Shown here: positions 39,562 through 47,725 of the stretch, piece after piece
How the letters are laid out: every line of letters begins with the position of its first letter
Position numbering within the stretch: position 1 is the first letter of the stretch
From: Planctomycetota bacterium
GTDB taxonomy: Bacteria; Planctomycetota; UBA1135
Assembly: GCA_004295085.1 (NCBI GenBank)
Contig: SHNF01000002.1
Location: 186,001 to 250,000, forward strand
Reading direction: 5' to 3'
DNA: 64,000 nt
Notes under the pieces: model-generated
Told to the model about the DNA's origin: nothing
Databases searched by the model: none
The model's input: only the letters and a program-made list of their open reading frames with translations
Made by a program: the position numbers and the translations under genes

Positions 39562-42500
39562 TTAGAAGCCGCGCAGGACCTTGAGCCAGCGCGGGATGTC
39601 CGGACCGTTGTCCACGGCGCGGATGATGCCGCCGGCGTCGGCGAAGATCACGATCGAGCTCGGACGGCCGCGCAGCTCGCGACCTGGACTCAGGCGGCCC
39701 TCGCGCGTGCGCTGGATCCACAAGGCATAGCCCGGGTGCGGCGGGTGCGGCGCCACGAGGAGATGGCGGGCCGCGGCCGCCTCCAGGACGCCGGCGTCGA
39801 GCGCGTCATACAGGGCTTGCGGCAGGAACAAGGCCCAGCGCGGCTGGAACTCCGCCGGGATCTCGGGCAACGGCTCGCCCACCGCCTCGACCTCGTAACG
39901 TGCCTGCTGCGACCGCTCGGCCGGGTCGCTCGCGTCGTCGTCCTCGTCGTCGGGCACATAGACGACCAGGGTGCCGTTCTCGCCGGCATCCACACCTTCC
40001 AAGGCACGCCCGACCAATGTCTCCCAGGACCAGGAAGACGCAACTCCCGGGTTCCACGGCGCCGGCGCCTCGAAGCACGGACAGCGCGGACCACCACGCC
40101 AGCCGGCGTGCTCCTGGATCAGCGGATCGAGGAAGCGCAGTGCGCCGGCGCTCACGGCGAATCCGGCGAAGCCCTCGATCAGCATGCCGTCAGCCGTGTG
40201 CAGCACCCCCACGAGCGCGCCGTCGAAGTAGAAGGCGGCGTCGGGACCGTCCACCAGCAGCTCCACGGTGGCGGTGAAGTCGGTGCCGCGCGGGCGCGGC
40301 AGCGGCAGCGTGAAATCGCGCGCGCCGCCCCACAGCGCGCCATCGCGCTCGCGCAGCTCGGTGTAAGACACCTGGATGGCGCGGATCTCCTCCACCGGCG
40401 AGGTGCCGGCCGCGTAACCTGCGCTGCCGAAGGCGAAGCGAAAGCTGACGTAGCGGTTGCCGCCGCGGAAGCCGGCGATCAGCTCGCCCTCCACGTAGGG
40501 AGTGAGCGGCTCCAGCTCGGCGCGGAAGCTGTAGCGCTCGCGCAAGGTCCGCGGTGAGCGCACGAACACCGGCCGGCGCGGCAGCGCCCGCACCTGGCCC
40601 GTGGCAGGAGTCTCCTCGGGGCTGAAGCCAAGCACCAGCGAGCCGGGATTTCCGTGCCAGGGTCCCAGGCTTTTCTCCTCGCCGCGCAGCTGGCCGACCC
40701 AGCCGTCCAGGCCGAAGGCGCGCGGGGGCGGGCAGGCGCGCACGGTCTCGCGCTCGGCCGCATCCAGCGCTTCCGCAGAACGCGGCGCGGTCTGCAGTCC
40801 GGCGGCGGCGGCGACGCGGAAGGCGCGGCTGCTCAGCCACAACGCGGTTTCACCGGCCCCGGCGGCCTCGGCGGCGCTGGCTGCCTGCTCCAGCTTGCCG
40901 ATCAGGTCCGCCACGCGCCCCAGGGTCGTGCGCAGGCTGGCCGGCAGGCCGGTCTGCGCCGGAGCACTGCCCCCGAGCAGGCGGCGCAGCTCCGCGCGCG
41001 TCACGAACGCGCCTGCGGGTTTCTCGGCGGCCTGGTACTGCGCGGCCAGGATCTCCAGGCGTCTGCGCTCCGGTCCGTCCACGCTGCGCGCCCACTCCAG
41101 GGCCCGGATCGCCGGCAGGGCGCGCCGCCGTTGCGCCAGGATCTCGCCGGCGAAGCCGGCGTGCTCCTCGCCGAAGGCCGGCGGACAGCGCCAGTGGTCG
41201 TTGGGCCAGCTCATGCGGTCGTACAGCAGCGGGTCGTGCGCCGGGCCGCTGCCGCCGGCGGCGAAGCGCCGGGTCCAGACCGGCGGCTCCGGCTCGAGGA
41301 ACGCGTTCATGAAGTCGCGGAAGCGGGCCGTGAACTCGTCCAGACCCTCGGGACGGCCATCCTGGCCGTCGGCGAAGCAGCGCTCGAACCAGGCGACGGC
41401 GCCGCCTTGCGCCGGGTTGCGCATGAACTGCTCCAAGCGCGAGCGGTACAGGTGGACATTCATCGGCTGGTAGCGAACCTTCTTCTTCTTCTCCTCCTCC
41501 TCTTCCTCCCTGGGCGTGAAGTCGCTGTCCTTGGCCTGATAGAGATAGGACCAAAGCGCGGTTCCCGCCGTGTAGTTGTCGCGGTACTCCTCCAGGCTGC
41601 CGTCGAGCAGGGTGCGGAGCTTGCCCGGATCGCCGTAACCGAGGTTGAAGGTGCCGGCGAAGCTGCCGGCCGCCAGGTAGTCCCCTATGAACTGGGTGTC
41701 GTCCTCGGTGTTGTAGGCGGCACCGGTCCAGCACGCGCGACCCTCGGCCAGCCATCCCGGGCAATTGGCCCACAGCGCGCCGTCGAAGCGGTGCGTCAGC
41801 TCATGGGTGAGCCCGCGCCCCAGCCCCTCGCGCGTGCCCATGGCAAAGCGCAGCGTGGTGACGTCGCCGCCCTGGAATCCTCCAGCCCACCAGAACGGTG
41901 CGCCTTCCGCGTCCAGGTCGCAGCCGCGCGGGACCAGGCGCACCAGGCCGGGCCGGCCCACGAAGGGGTCTTCCCCGACCCAGTTCGCCAGTCGCTGGTG
42001 ATGCTTCTCCACGCACAGCGCCGCAGCCTCCAGAGCGCTCAGGCCGCAGGTCGTTTCGACCCGGTACCAGCCGCGCGGCGAGCGCGTGACCGCCGGCATC
42101 TCCCAGGACGCCACTTCCTCGTTGTCCAGCGCGCGCTGCACCGGCGCGGCTGCCGCGACGGCGTCCAGCGCGTACTCGCGTCCCAGCCGCGGCCGCAACT
42201 CGCCCAGGGCGGTGCCCAGGGCCGCTCCGGCGCTGCTCATGGCCGCGTCGAAGCCGGGCGGGACCCCTTTGCCCTTGGCGTGTCGCGCCTGCGCGCTCAG
42301 CGCGGCCAGCACGCGCGCCAGCAGCACAGCCTGGCCGGCGCTGCGCTCGCGCTGCGGGTTGCGGAAGCCGCTTTCGGGCGCGGCCGTGTCCGGCGCCAGG
42401 TCCAGGGCCTTCGCTTCCGAGACCGCGTGCCCGATCTCGGCTCCGACGTCGCGCACCACCTGCTGCGGATCGGGCGCGCAGCGGCGCGCCAGCGCCTCCA

Positions 42501-43005
42501 GCTCCGGCTCCAGGTCCGCCAGCAAGGCCGGGCATCCAGCCGCGATCTCGCGCGCCAGGTCTGCGTGCCAGAGCGCCAGTCCGGCGTCATCGGCGCCGTT
42601 GCAGCGCTCCGCGGCGCGGAGCACGGCGCGGGCGGCGGCGGCCTGCTCGCGCGGCAGGGCCAGCAGCAGCTTTTCCAGCTCCTTCGCCCCCGCCACCGGC
42701 TGCAAGCGCGGCAGCCTCGGCGCCTGGCCATCGGCCCCGGCGCCGGCCAGCGCGTGGGCCAGGGTCCAGCGCAGGCGCGCGTCTGCGTCGCCCGCACGCT
42801 CCGCCACCCGCAGCAGGCCTTCGAGCGCGTCCAGGGCCGCTGGCTCGAAGCGCAGCACGCTCCGGTACTCGTGGCGCGCCAGATCGAGCTTGCCCTGCGC
42901 CAGGGCGGCCCCGGCCGCCGCGCGCGCGTTGGCCAGACGCAGCGCCAGCGGGTCCTGCGGCGGCGCCTCCTCCTGCAGCGCGGCGAGCAGCGCGGCGGCG
43001 AGCAT
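39562..43005 (-). CDS. Large gluzincin-like metallopeptidase with TPR-like N-terminal region
   Basis: The protein (1147 aa) has a short hydrophobic N-terminus and a helical TPR-like region (about 20-110). The zinc motif is HELTH (His401, Glu402, His405), with Glu421 in GWLAEG as likely third ligand. A charged stretch (EEEEEEKKKK, near residue 500) and a beta-rich C-terminal half resembling a laminin-G or LamG-like sandwich follow. The end (IVIFADAGGIIRAVDNG) is unusual. Frame is open upstream through the divergent accD gene, but the ATG at 43005 gives the sensible start. It is a distant analogue of the peptidase at 2459. The substrate is unknown. Confidence 0.72.
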   Translation of the reverse strand: MLAAALLAALQEEAPPQDPLALRLANARAAAGAALAQGKLDLARHEYRSVLRFEPAALDALEGLLRVAERAGDADARLRWTLAHALAGAGADGQAPRLPRLQPVAGAKELEKLLLALPREQAAAARAVLRAAERCNGADDAGLALWHADLAREIAAGCPALLADLEPELEALARRCAPDPQQVVRDVGAEIGHAVSEAKALDLAPDTAAPESGFRNPQRERSAGQAVLLARVLAALSAQARHAKGKGVPPGFDAAMSSAGAALGTALGELRPRLGREYALDAVAAAAPVQRALDNEEVASWEMPAVTRSPRGWYRVETTCGLSALEAAALCVEKHHQRLANWVGEDPFVGRPGLVRLVPRGCDLDAEGAPFWWAGGFQGGDVTTLRFAMGTREGLGRGLTHELTHRFDGALWANCPGWLAEGRACWTGAAYNTEDDTQFIGDYLAAGSFAGTFNLGYGDPGKLRTLLDGSLEEYRDNYTAGTALWSYLYQAKDSDFTPREEEEEEKKKKVRYQPMNVHLYRSRLEQFMRNPAQGGAVAWFERCFADGQDGRPEGLDEFTARFRDFMNAFLEPEPPVWTRRFAAGGSGPAHDPLLYDRMSWPNDHWRCPPAFGEEHAGFAGEILAQRRRALPAIRALEWARSVDGPERRRLEILAAQYQAAEKPAGAFVTRAELRRLLGGSAPAQTGLPASLRTTLGRVADLIGKLEQAASAAEAAGAGETALWLSSRAFRVAAAAGLQTAPRSAEALDAAERETVRACPPPRAFGLDGWVGQLRGEEKSLGPWHGNPGSLVLGFSPEETPATGQVRALPRRPVFVRSPRTLRERYSFRAELEPLTPYVEGELIAGFRGGNRYVSFRFAFGSAGYAAGTSPVEEIRAIQVSYTELRERDGALWGGARDFTLPLPRPRGTDFTATVELLVDGPDAAFYFDGALVGVLHTADGMLIEGFAGFAVSAGALRFLDPLIQEHAGWRGGPRCPCFEAPAPWNPGVASSWSWETLVGRALEGVDAGENGTLVVYVPDDEDDDASDPAERSQQARYEVEAVGEPLPEIPAEFQPRWALFLPQALYDALDAGVLEAAAARHLLVAPHPPHPGYALWIQRTREGRLSPGRELRGRPSSIVIFADAGGIIRAVDNGPDIPRWLKVLRGF

Positions 43006-43014
43006 CGGCGCGCC

Positions 43015-43020
43015 TAGAAT
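43015..43020 (+). promoter_or_regulatory. Putative -10 box TAGAAT for accD
   Basis: TAGAAT ends 6 nt before the accD ATG, implying a leaderless or near-leaderless transcript. It lies in the 21-bp gap between divergent genes. Confidence 0.45.
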
Positions 43021-43026
43021 ACGCGC

Positions 43027-43851
43027 ATGGCCTGGGGGCGGCTGCGCAAGAAGAAGGACATGCCCGGCGGTCTGTGGAGCAAGTGCTCCGCGTGTGGCGC
43101 CATGGTGTTCAACAAGGAGCTGGACGCCAACCTCATGGTCTGCCCCACCTGCGGCTTCCACCACACGGTCGGGGGCCGGCGCCGCATCGAGATGACGGTG
43201 GACGAGGGGTCGTTCGAGGAGCACTTCACCGACGTGCTGCCCAAGGACCGCCTGGGCTTCATGGACGCCATCCCGTACGCGGAGAAGCTGGTGCAGGCCC
43301 AGGCCAAGACCAAGAACACCGAAGCCTGCATCGCCGGCACCGCGCGGATCGAGGGTTGCGACATCGCCCTGGCAGTGCTCGACTTTTCGTTCATGGGCGG
43401 CTCCATGGGCGAGGTCGTGGGCGAGAAGGTGGCGCTCGCCACCGAGCTGGCGGAGCAGCGCAACCTGGCCCTGGCGATCTTCTCCGCCTCCGGCGGCGCG
43501 CGCATGCACGAGGGCGCCATCTCGCTGATGCAGATGGCCAAGACCTGCGCCGCGCTGCACCGTTACCGCGTGAACGGCGGGTTTTCGGTGTCGGTCATGA
43601 CCAACCCCACCACCGGCGGGGTCACCGCTTCCTTCGCCAGCGTGTGTGACATCCTGATCGGCGAGCCAGGCGCGCTGATCGGCTTCGCCGGCCCGCGCGT
43701 GATCCAGAACACGATCCGCCAGGAGCTTCCCAAGGGCTTCCAGCGCGCCGAGTTCCTGCTGGAGAAGGGCCAGATCGACATGATCGTGAAGCGCCACGAG
43801 ATGCGCGCGACCCTGCGCAGGATCCTCAGCTACGCGCCGCAGTACCGCTAG
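43027..43851 (+). CDS. accD: Acetyl-CoA carboxylase, carboxyltransferase beta subunit
   Basis: AccD (274 aa) pairs with AccA to transfer carboxyl from biotin to acetyl-CoA, the first committed step of fatty acid synthesis. The N-terminal zinc ribbon is complete (Cys20, Cys23, Cys39, Cys42). The crotonase-like core has DFSFMGGSMGEVVGEK, FSASGGARMHEG and NPTTGGVTASFA. The length is normal. No accA lies nearby. Confidence 0.96.
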   Translation: MAWGRLRKKKDMPGGLWSKCSACGAMVFNKELDANLMVCPTCGFHHTVGGRRRIEMTVDEGSFEEHFTDVLPKDRLGFMDAIPYAEKLVQAQAKTKNTEACIAGTARIEGCDIALAVLDFSFMGGSMGEVVGEKVALATELAEQRNLALAIFSASGGARMHEGAISLMQMAKTCAALHRYRVNGGFSVSVMTNPTTGGVTASFASVCDILIGEPGALIGFAGPRVIQNTIRQELPKGFQRAEFLLEKGQIDMIVKRHEMRATLRRILSYAPQYR

Positions 43852-43854
43852 GAA

Positions 43855-44913
43855 TCAGAATTCAAGATTCCGCGCCGCGGCGGCTTGGAAGTCCGACCCC
43901 GCACGCAACTGGCCGCAGGCCGCGGCCACTTCCCCGCCCACCGTGCGCCGCAGCGTGCACGAGACACCTTCCTCGTGCAGCACCTCCAGGAAGGCGCGCG
44001 TGCGCGCCGCCTCCGGCGTGCGGAACGGCATTCCGGGCACCGGATTCCATGCGATCACGCTCACGTGCGCGCGGCGGCCACGCAGCGCCCGGCTCAAGGC
44101 GCGCGCATCCGCGCGCGCGTCGTTCACGTCCGCCAGCAGCACGTACTCCACCTGGTAGCTGCGGCCGGTGAGGGCGTGGAAACGGTCCGCGGCCGCCAAC
44201 AGTTCCAGCGGATCCACGCCGGGCTGCGTCGGAATCAGGCTCGCCCGCACATCCCGAGCCACGCTGTGCAGGGACAGCGCCAGCGTGAACTTCAGGCCCA
44301 GCGACGCCAGCCGGTCCACGGCGGCCGCCGGCCCCACGGTGCTGACCAGGACCGAGCGCGGCCCGATCTCGGCCTCGTCACGCAGCACCACGAGCGCCTG
44401 CGCGAGGGCGCGCAGGTTGTGCGTCGGCTCGCCCGCGCCCATGAACACCAGGCGCCGCACCGGACCGTGGCGGCGCAACAGCGCCACCTGCTCCAGAATC
44501 TCGTGCGCCTCCAGGTTGCGGCGCACGCCGTCCAGGCCGCTGGCGCAGAAGCGACAGGCCACGGCACAACCGACCTGCGTGCTCAGGCACGCCGACGGGG
44601 CGTCGCTGCCCGGCAGCCGCACCGCTTCGACCGTCTCGCCGTCGCTCAGCCGCAGCAGGTGCTTCTCGGCGCCGTCGGTGTCGCCCACCCGGCGCACGCT
44701 CTGCAGCGACAGCCACAGGAAACGCTGCTCCAGCCGCTGCGCGAGCCGCGCCGGCAGCGCGTAGCCGCCGTGTCGCTCCGCCAGCGGCTCCGCCCCGGCC
44801 AGCAGCCGGCGCCGGATGCGGTCGGCATGCAGCGCCGACACCCCGAGCGCTGCCAGAGCCGATCGGGCCTGATCGCGATCGAGTGCCAGGATCGGCGTCC
44901 GCGGTTCCGCCAT
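43855..44913 (-). CDS. RlmN/Cfr-family radical SAM 23S rRNA methyltransferase-like protein
   Basis: The 352-aa protein has the radical SAM cluster motif CAVACRFC (Cys116, Cys120, Cys123), FMGAGEPTHN, and SLHSVARDVRASLIP. It ends with RRTVGGEVAAACGQL, close to the RlmN end RRTRGxDIxAACGQL. RlmN methylates A2503 of 23S rRNA and A37 of some tRNAs. The changes in the last motif suggest a divergent paralogue, so substrate is less sure than family. Its start lies 8 nt after a TAGAAT box, and it converges on accD. Confidence 0.82.
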   Translation of the reverse strand: MAEPRTPILALDRDQARSALAALGVSALHADRIRRRLLAGAEPLAERHGGYALPARLAQRLEQRFLWLSLQSVRRVGDTDGAEKHLLRLSDGETVEAVRLPGSDAPSACLSTQVGCAVACRFCASGLDGVRRNLEAHEILEQVALLRRHGPVRRLVFMGAGEPTHNLRALAQALVVLRDEAEIGPRSVLVSTVGPAAAVDRLASLGLKFTLALSLHSVARDVRASLIPTQPGVDPLELLAAADRFHALTGRSYQVEYVLLADVNDARADARALSRALRGRRAHVSVIAWNPVPGMPFRTPEAARTRAFLEVLHEEGVSCTLRRTVGGEVAAACGQLRAGSDFQAAAARNLEF

Positions 44914-44921
44914 GAGCTCTG

Positions 44922-44927
44922 ATTCTA
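44922..44927 (-). promoter_or_regulatory. Putative -10 box TAGAAT for the rlmN-like gene
   Basis: On the minus strand TAGAAT ends 8 nt before the ATG at 44913, consistent with a leaderless transcript. The remainder of the 140-bp gap to orn shows nothing else. Confidence 0.45.
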
Positions 44928-45053
44928 GGAGCCTGGACCAAGTGCACGCCCAACCCCACCTCCCGAATTGTCGTTACGCGTCACGACAATTGCGCACGTC
45001 GAAGCCAGCTCACCGAAAGCGCAGCGGGCGCTCCTGCAGCCTTCTCGCTCCGG

Positions 45054-45593
45054 CTACCGGAAGATCGTCTCGCGGTAGTAGCGCAGCTCGGCGATGGATT
45101 CGCGGATGTCGTCGAGCGCGCGGTGGCTCTTGCGCTTGGGCGGCCGCCGGGCGAACACCGCAGGGTACCAGTGGCGCGCCAGCTCCTTCACCGTGGACAC
45201 GTCCACGTTGCGGTAGTGCAGGTAGGCGGCCAGCCGCGGCATGAACTGCGTCAGGAAGCGGCGGTCGTGGTGCACGGAATTACCGGCCAGGGGCGCCGCG
45301 CCCTCCGCCACGTGCCGGCGCAGGAACTCCAGCGTCGCCGTCTCGGCCAGGGCTTCGTCGGTCGCCGAGCGGCGCGAACGCTCGGTCAGTCCCGAGGCCG
45401 CATGCTGCCTGCGGTTCCAGTCGTCCATGGCCGCCAGCACCTCGTCCGGCTGGCGGAGCACCAGCTCCGGGCCGGCCGCGATCTCGTCGAGATCGAAATC
45501 GGTCACCAGCGAGGCGATCTCGAGAATGCGTTCGCGCTCCGGGTCCAGCCCGGTCATCTCCAAATCCATCCACACCAGCCGGTCGTCAGCCAT
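45054..45593 (-). CDS. orn: Oligoribonuclease
   Basis: Orn (179 aa, E. coli 181) degrades 2-5 nt RNA ends left by other nucleases. It is a DEDDh exonuclease: WMDLEMTGLD supplies the first Asp and Glu, NSVHHDRRFL and NVDVSTVKELARHWYP the middle blocks, and HRALDDIRESIAELRYY the final His and Asp. The start is the ATG at 45593; open frame upstream is antisense shadow. It overlaps the end of the TrmJ-like gene by 8 nt. Confidence 0.95.
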   Translation of the reverse strand: MADDRLVWMDLEMTGLDPERERILEIASLVTDFDLDEIAAGPELVLRQPDEVLAAMDDWNRRQHAASGLTERSRRSATDEALAETATLEFLRRHVAEGAAPLAGNSVHHDRRFLTQFMPRLAAYLHYRNVDVSTVKELARHWYPAVFARRPPKRKSHRALDDIRESIAELRYYRETIFR

Positions 45594-46281
45594 GGCGCTC
45601 CCGCAGATACTGCGCGTGCCGCAGGACCTTCTCCAGCACGCGCAGGTCGCGCGCCTCCATGGGCCGGGCGGCCAGGCGCCGCAGCGTCCCTTCCAGTTCG
45701 CCGGTGCCGGGGAAGGAAGCGGCCTCCAGCTCGGCCCTGGTCCTGGCCGCCAGCCGCTCCCGCTCCTTCGCCGGGGCCCAGGAGACCCCTTGCGCCGCGG
45801 GCGGGGGCGCCGCGGAGCCCCGGAACCACTCGTACAGGGCCACGGCGACCGCGTGCGACAAGTTGAAGGATGCGAGCTCCGCCGCCGGGATGGTGACGAG
45901 CAGGCTGCAGCGCTCGGTCTCGGCCGCGTCCAGGCCGCGGTCCTCACGGCCGAAGATCAGCGCCGGGCGGGCTTCCGGTCCCCAGGGCTCCACCTCCGCA
46001 CGCAGCGCGGGCAACGCCAGCAGCCGGCGGTGGCGCCCGGGCCGGGCGCTGAAACCGACCAGGTGCGTGCAGCCGGCCGCAGCCTGCTCCAGGCTGTCCA
46101 CGCGACGCGCCGCCTCCAGCCGCTCGCGCGCCATCGCGCCGGTGCGCTCGGCTTCGCTGCCGCGCCACTCGACCCCACGGACCAGCGCCCAGTCGCACAG
46201 GCCGAAGTTGGCGAGCACCCGGGCCACGAAGCCGACGTTGGCGGCGTTCTGCGGCTCCACCAGCACGACCCTCGGCCCCAC
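45586..46281 (-). CDS. TrmJ-like SPOUT RNA 2'-O-methyltransferase
   Basis: The 231-aa product carries the SpoU/TrmH motifs: VLVEPQNAANVGFVARVLANFG (motif 1), LIFGREDRGLDAAE (motif 2) and PAAELASFNLSHAVAVALYE (motif 3). This matches TrmJ, which methylates the ribose at position 32 of tRNAs. A short helical C-terminal extension is present. The start is GTG at 46281, 6 nt after a TAGGAT box. It overlaps orn and probably forms an RNA-metabolism operon with it. Confidence 0.88.
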   Translation of the reverse strand: MGPRVVLVEPQNAANVGFVARVLANFGLCDWALVRGVEWRGSEAERTGAMARERLEAARRVDSLEQAAAGCTHLVGFSARPGRHRRLLALPALRAEVEPWGPEARPALIFGREDRGLDAAETERCSLLVTIPAAELASFNLSHAVAVALYEWFRGSAAPPPAAQGVSWAPAKERERLAARTRAELEAASFPGTGELEGTLRRLAARPMEARDLRVLEKVLRHAQYLRERHG

Positions 46282-46287
46282 GCCGCC

Positions 46288-46293
46288 ATCCTA
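46288..46293 (-). promoter_or_regulatory. Putative -10 box TAGGAT for the trmJ-like/orn operon
   Basis: On the minus strand TAGGAT ends 6 nt before the GTG start at 46281. Confidence 0.4.
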
Positions 46294-46309
46294 GGCCCGC
46301 GTCCGGTCG

Positions 46310-46315
46310 TAGCAT
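46310..46315 (+). promoter_or_regulatory. Putative -10 box TAGCAT for the 2-hydroxyacid dehydrogenase gene
   Basis: TAGCAT ends 6 nt before the ATG at 46322. Its mirror-image partner for the divergent gene is 17 bp away. Confidence 0.35.
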
Positions 46316-46321
46316 GGCCGC

Positions 46322-47464
46322 ATGCGCCTCCTCGCGCTCCTGCTGTGCCTGGGCGCTTGCCAGGCCGCCGCGACCCCGCACACCACCACCGCAGCAACCC
46401 AGCACTCCGCGCTCCCCCAGGAGCCCGCCGCCGCGGATGCCGAGGAGATCGGGTCGCTGCGCCACGCGCGCGTCGCCATCGCGCGCGGCCCGGGCGCGCC
46501 GCCGCTCACCTACTTCGCCTCCGGGCTGAACGACGCCGAGCGCCAAGGACTGGAGGAGCTCGCCCCCGGCATCCGCTTCGTCGTCGGCCTCACGCAGGAG
46601 CAGGCGCTGGCGCGCGCCGCCGAGGCGCACGCGGCCGACTCGCGCTATGCATCGCCTGAGTTCCTGCGCCGCGCCGAGAACCTGGTCTGGATCCAGGCGC
46701 ACAGCGCCGGAGTCGAGCGCTACACCTCCATCCCCGAGCTTCTGGAGAACGACCGGATCGTGCTCACGAACATGCGCGCGGTGCACGGACCGGCCATCGC
46801 CGAGCACGCCTTCGCCATGCTGCTGGCGCTGACCCGCGACCTGCCGGTGCACCTGGCCGACCGCGCGCAGGGCCGCTGGCGGCGCCAGGGCTCGGGCGAG
46901 CTGGCGCCGATCGTGCTGGAGGGGCGCACCATGCTAGTGGTCGGCCTGGGCGGGATCGGCGGCGAGATCGCGCGGCGCGCGCACGGCTTCGGCATGCGCG
47001 TGCTCGCCACCCGGCGCAGCGACGACCCCGCGCCCGCCTACGTCGAGCGGCTCGGCAAGCCCCAGGACCTGCACGCCCTGCTCGCCGAGGCCGACGTGGT
47101 CGCGATCGCCGTGCCGCTGACCGCCGAGACCGAGCACATGTTCGACGCCGCGGCCCTGGCGGCCATGAAGCCCGGCAGCTACCTGATCAACGTCGCCCGC
47201 GGCCGCATCGTGGACACCGACGCCCTGCTCGCAGCACTCCAGTCCGGCCGCCTGGCCGGGGCCTGCCTGGACGTCACCGATCCCGAGCCCCTGCCTGCCG
47301 ACCACCCGCTCTGGCGCCTGCCCAACGTCGTCATCACGCCGCACGTCGCTGCCGCCGGCGAACTGACCGACGAGCGCGCCTGGACCCTGTTCCGCGAGAA
47401 CCTGCGCCGTTTCGACGCCGGCGAGCCCCTCCTCAACGTCGTGGACAAGCGCGCCGGCTACTGA
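46322..47464 (+). CDS. D-isomer-specific 2-hydroxyacid dehydrogenase with lipoprotein signal
   Basis: The protein (380 aa) begins MRLLALLLCLGACQAA, a lipoprotein signal with a lipobox at LGAC. A low-complexity Thr/Ala/Gln stretch precedes the enzyme. The catalytic part has the NAD-binding motif VVGLGGIGGEIARRAHGFGM, NVARGRIVDTDALLAAL, the Arg/Glu/His triad context and TPHVAAAGE. An NAD-dependent enzyme outside the cytoplasm would be odd, so either the cofactor is retained or the N-terminus is misread; no good internal start is obvious. The substrate is unknown. Confidence 0.82.
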   Translation: MRLLALLLCLGACQAAATPHTTTAATQHSALPQEPAAADAEEIGSLRHARVAIARGPGAPPLTYFASGLNDAERQGLEELAPGIRFVVGLTQEQALARAAEAHAADSRYASPEFLRRAENLVWIQAHSAGVERYTSIPELLENDRIVLTNMRAVHGPAIAEHAFAMLLALTRDLPVHLADRAQGRWRRQGSGELAPIVLEGRTMLVVGLGGIGGEIARRAHGFGMRVLATRRSDDPAPAYVERLGKPQDLHALLAEADVVAIAVPLTAETEHMFDAAALAAMKPGSYLINVARGRIVDTDALLAALQSGRLAGACLDVTDPEPLPADHPLWRLPNVVITPHVAAAGELTDERAWTLFRENLRRFDAGEPLLNVVDKRAGY

Positions 47465-47510
47465 CCGCTGCGTGCCGGAGCCGCCCCGCTGGCGGCGCCG
47501 CGGAGCCCGC

Positions 47511-47516
47511 TATACT
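47511..47516 (+). promoter_or_regulatory. Putative -10 box TATACT for tRNA-Asn
   Basis: TATACT lies 11 nt before the first base of the mature tRNA. No strong -35 box is visible. Confidence 0.4.
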
Positions 47517-47527
47517 TTCCGCCCCAT

Positions 47528-47603
47528 TCCCCGATAGCTCAGTTGGTAGAGCACCTGACTGTTAATCAGGGTGTCGTAGGTTCAAGTCCTACTCGGGGAG
47601 CCA
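47528..47603 (+). tRNA. tRNA-Asn (GUU)
   Basis: The acceptor arms TCCCCGA (47528-47534) and TCGGGGA (47593-47599) pair fully. The D arm has GCTC/GAGC, the anticodon loop CTGTTAA carries GTT, and the T arm is GTAGG-TTCAAGT-CCTAC. G is the discriminator base and CCA is encoded. A strong terminator follows. The genomic island begins directly downstream, so the gene may be its attachment site. Confidence 0.97.
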
Positions 47604-47611
47604 GTCACACG

Positions 47612-47648
47612 AGGCCCGGCGGAGCGATTCCGCCGGGCCTTGGTTTTT
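47612..47648 (+). terminator. Rho-independent terminator after tRNA-Asn
   Basis: AGGCCCGGCGGA and TCCGCCGGGCCT form a perfect 12-bp stem (47612-47623 with 47629-47640) around a GCGAT loop. TGGTTTTT follows. It is the clearest intrinsic terminator in the window. Confidence 0.9.
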
Positions 47649-47725
47649 CAGTCCGCGAAGCGGTGACGCAAGCCACGACGACACCAAGACTTGCGCGCGC
47701 TGTTTTTCGAGGTGTCCTCGATCGA

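Noticed and set aside
43006..43797. N-terminal extension of the large metallopeptidase on the minus strand.
   Set aside because: That part is antisense to accD, an unmistakable housekeeping gene; the hydrophobic start at 43005 is adopted.
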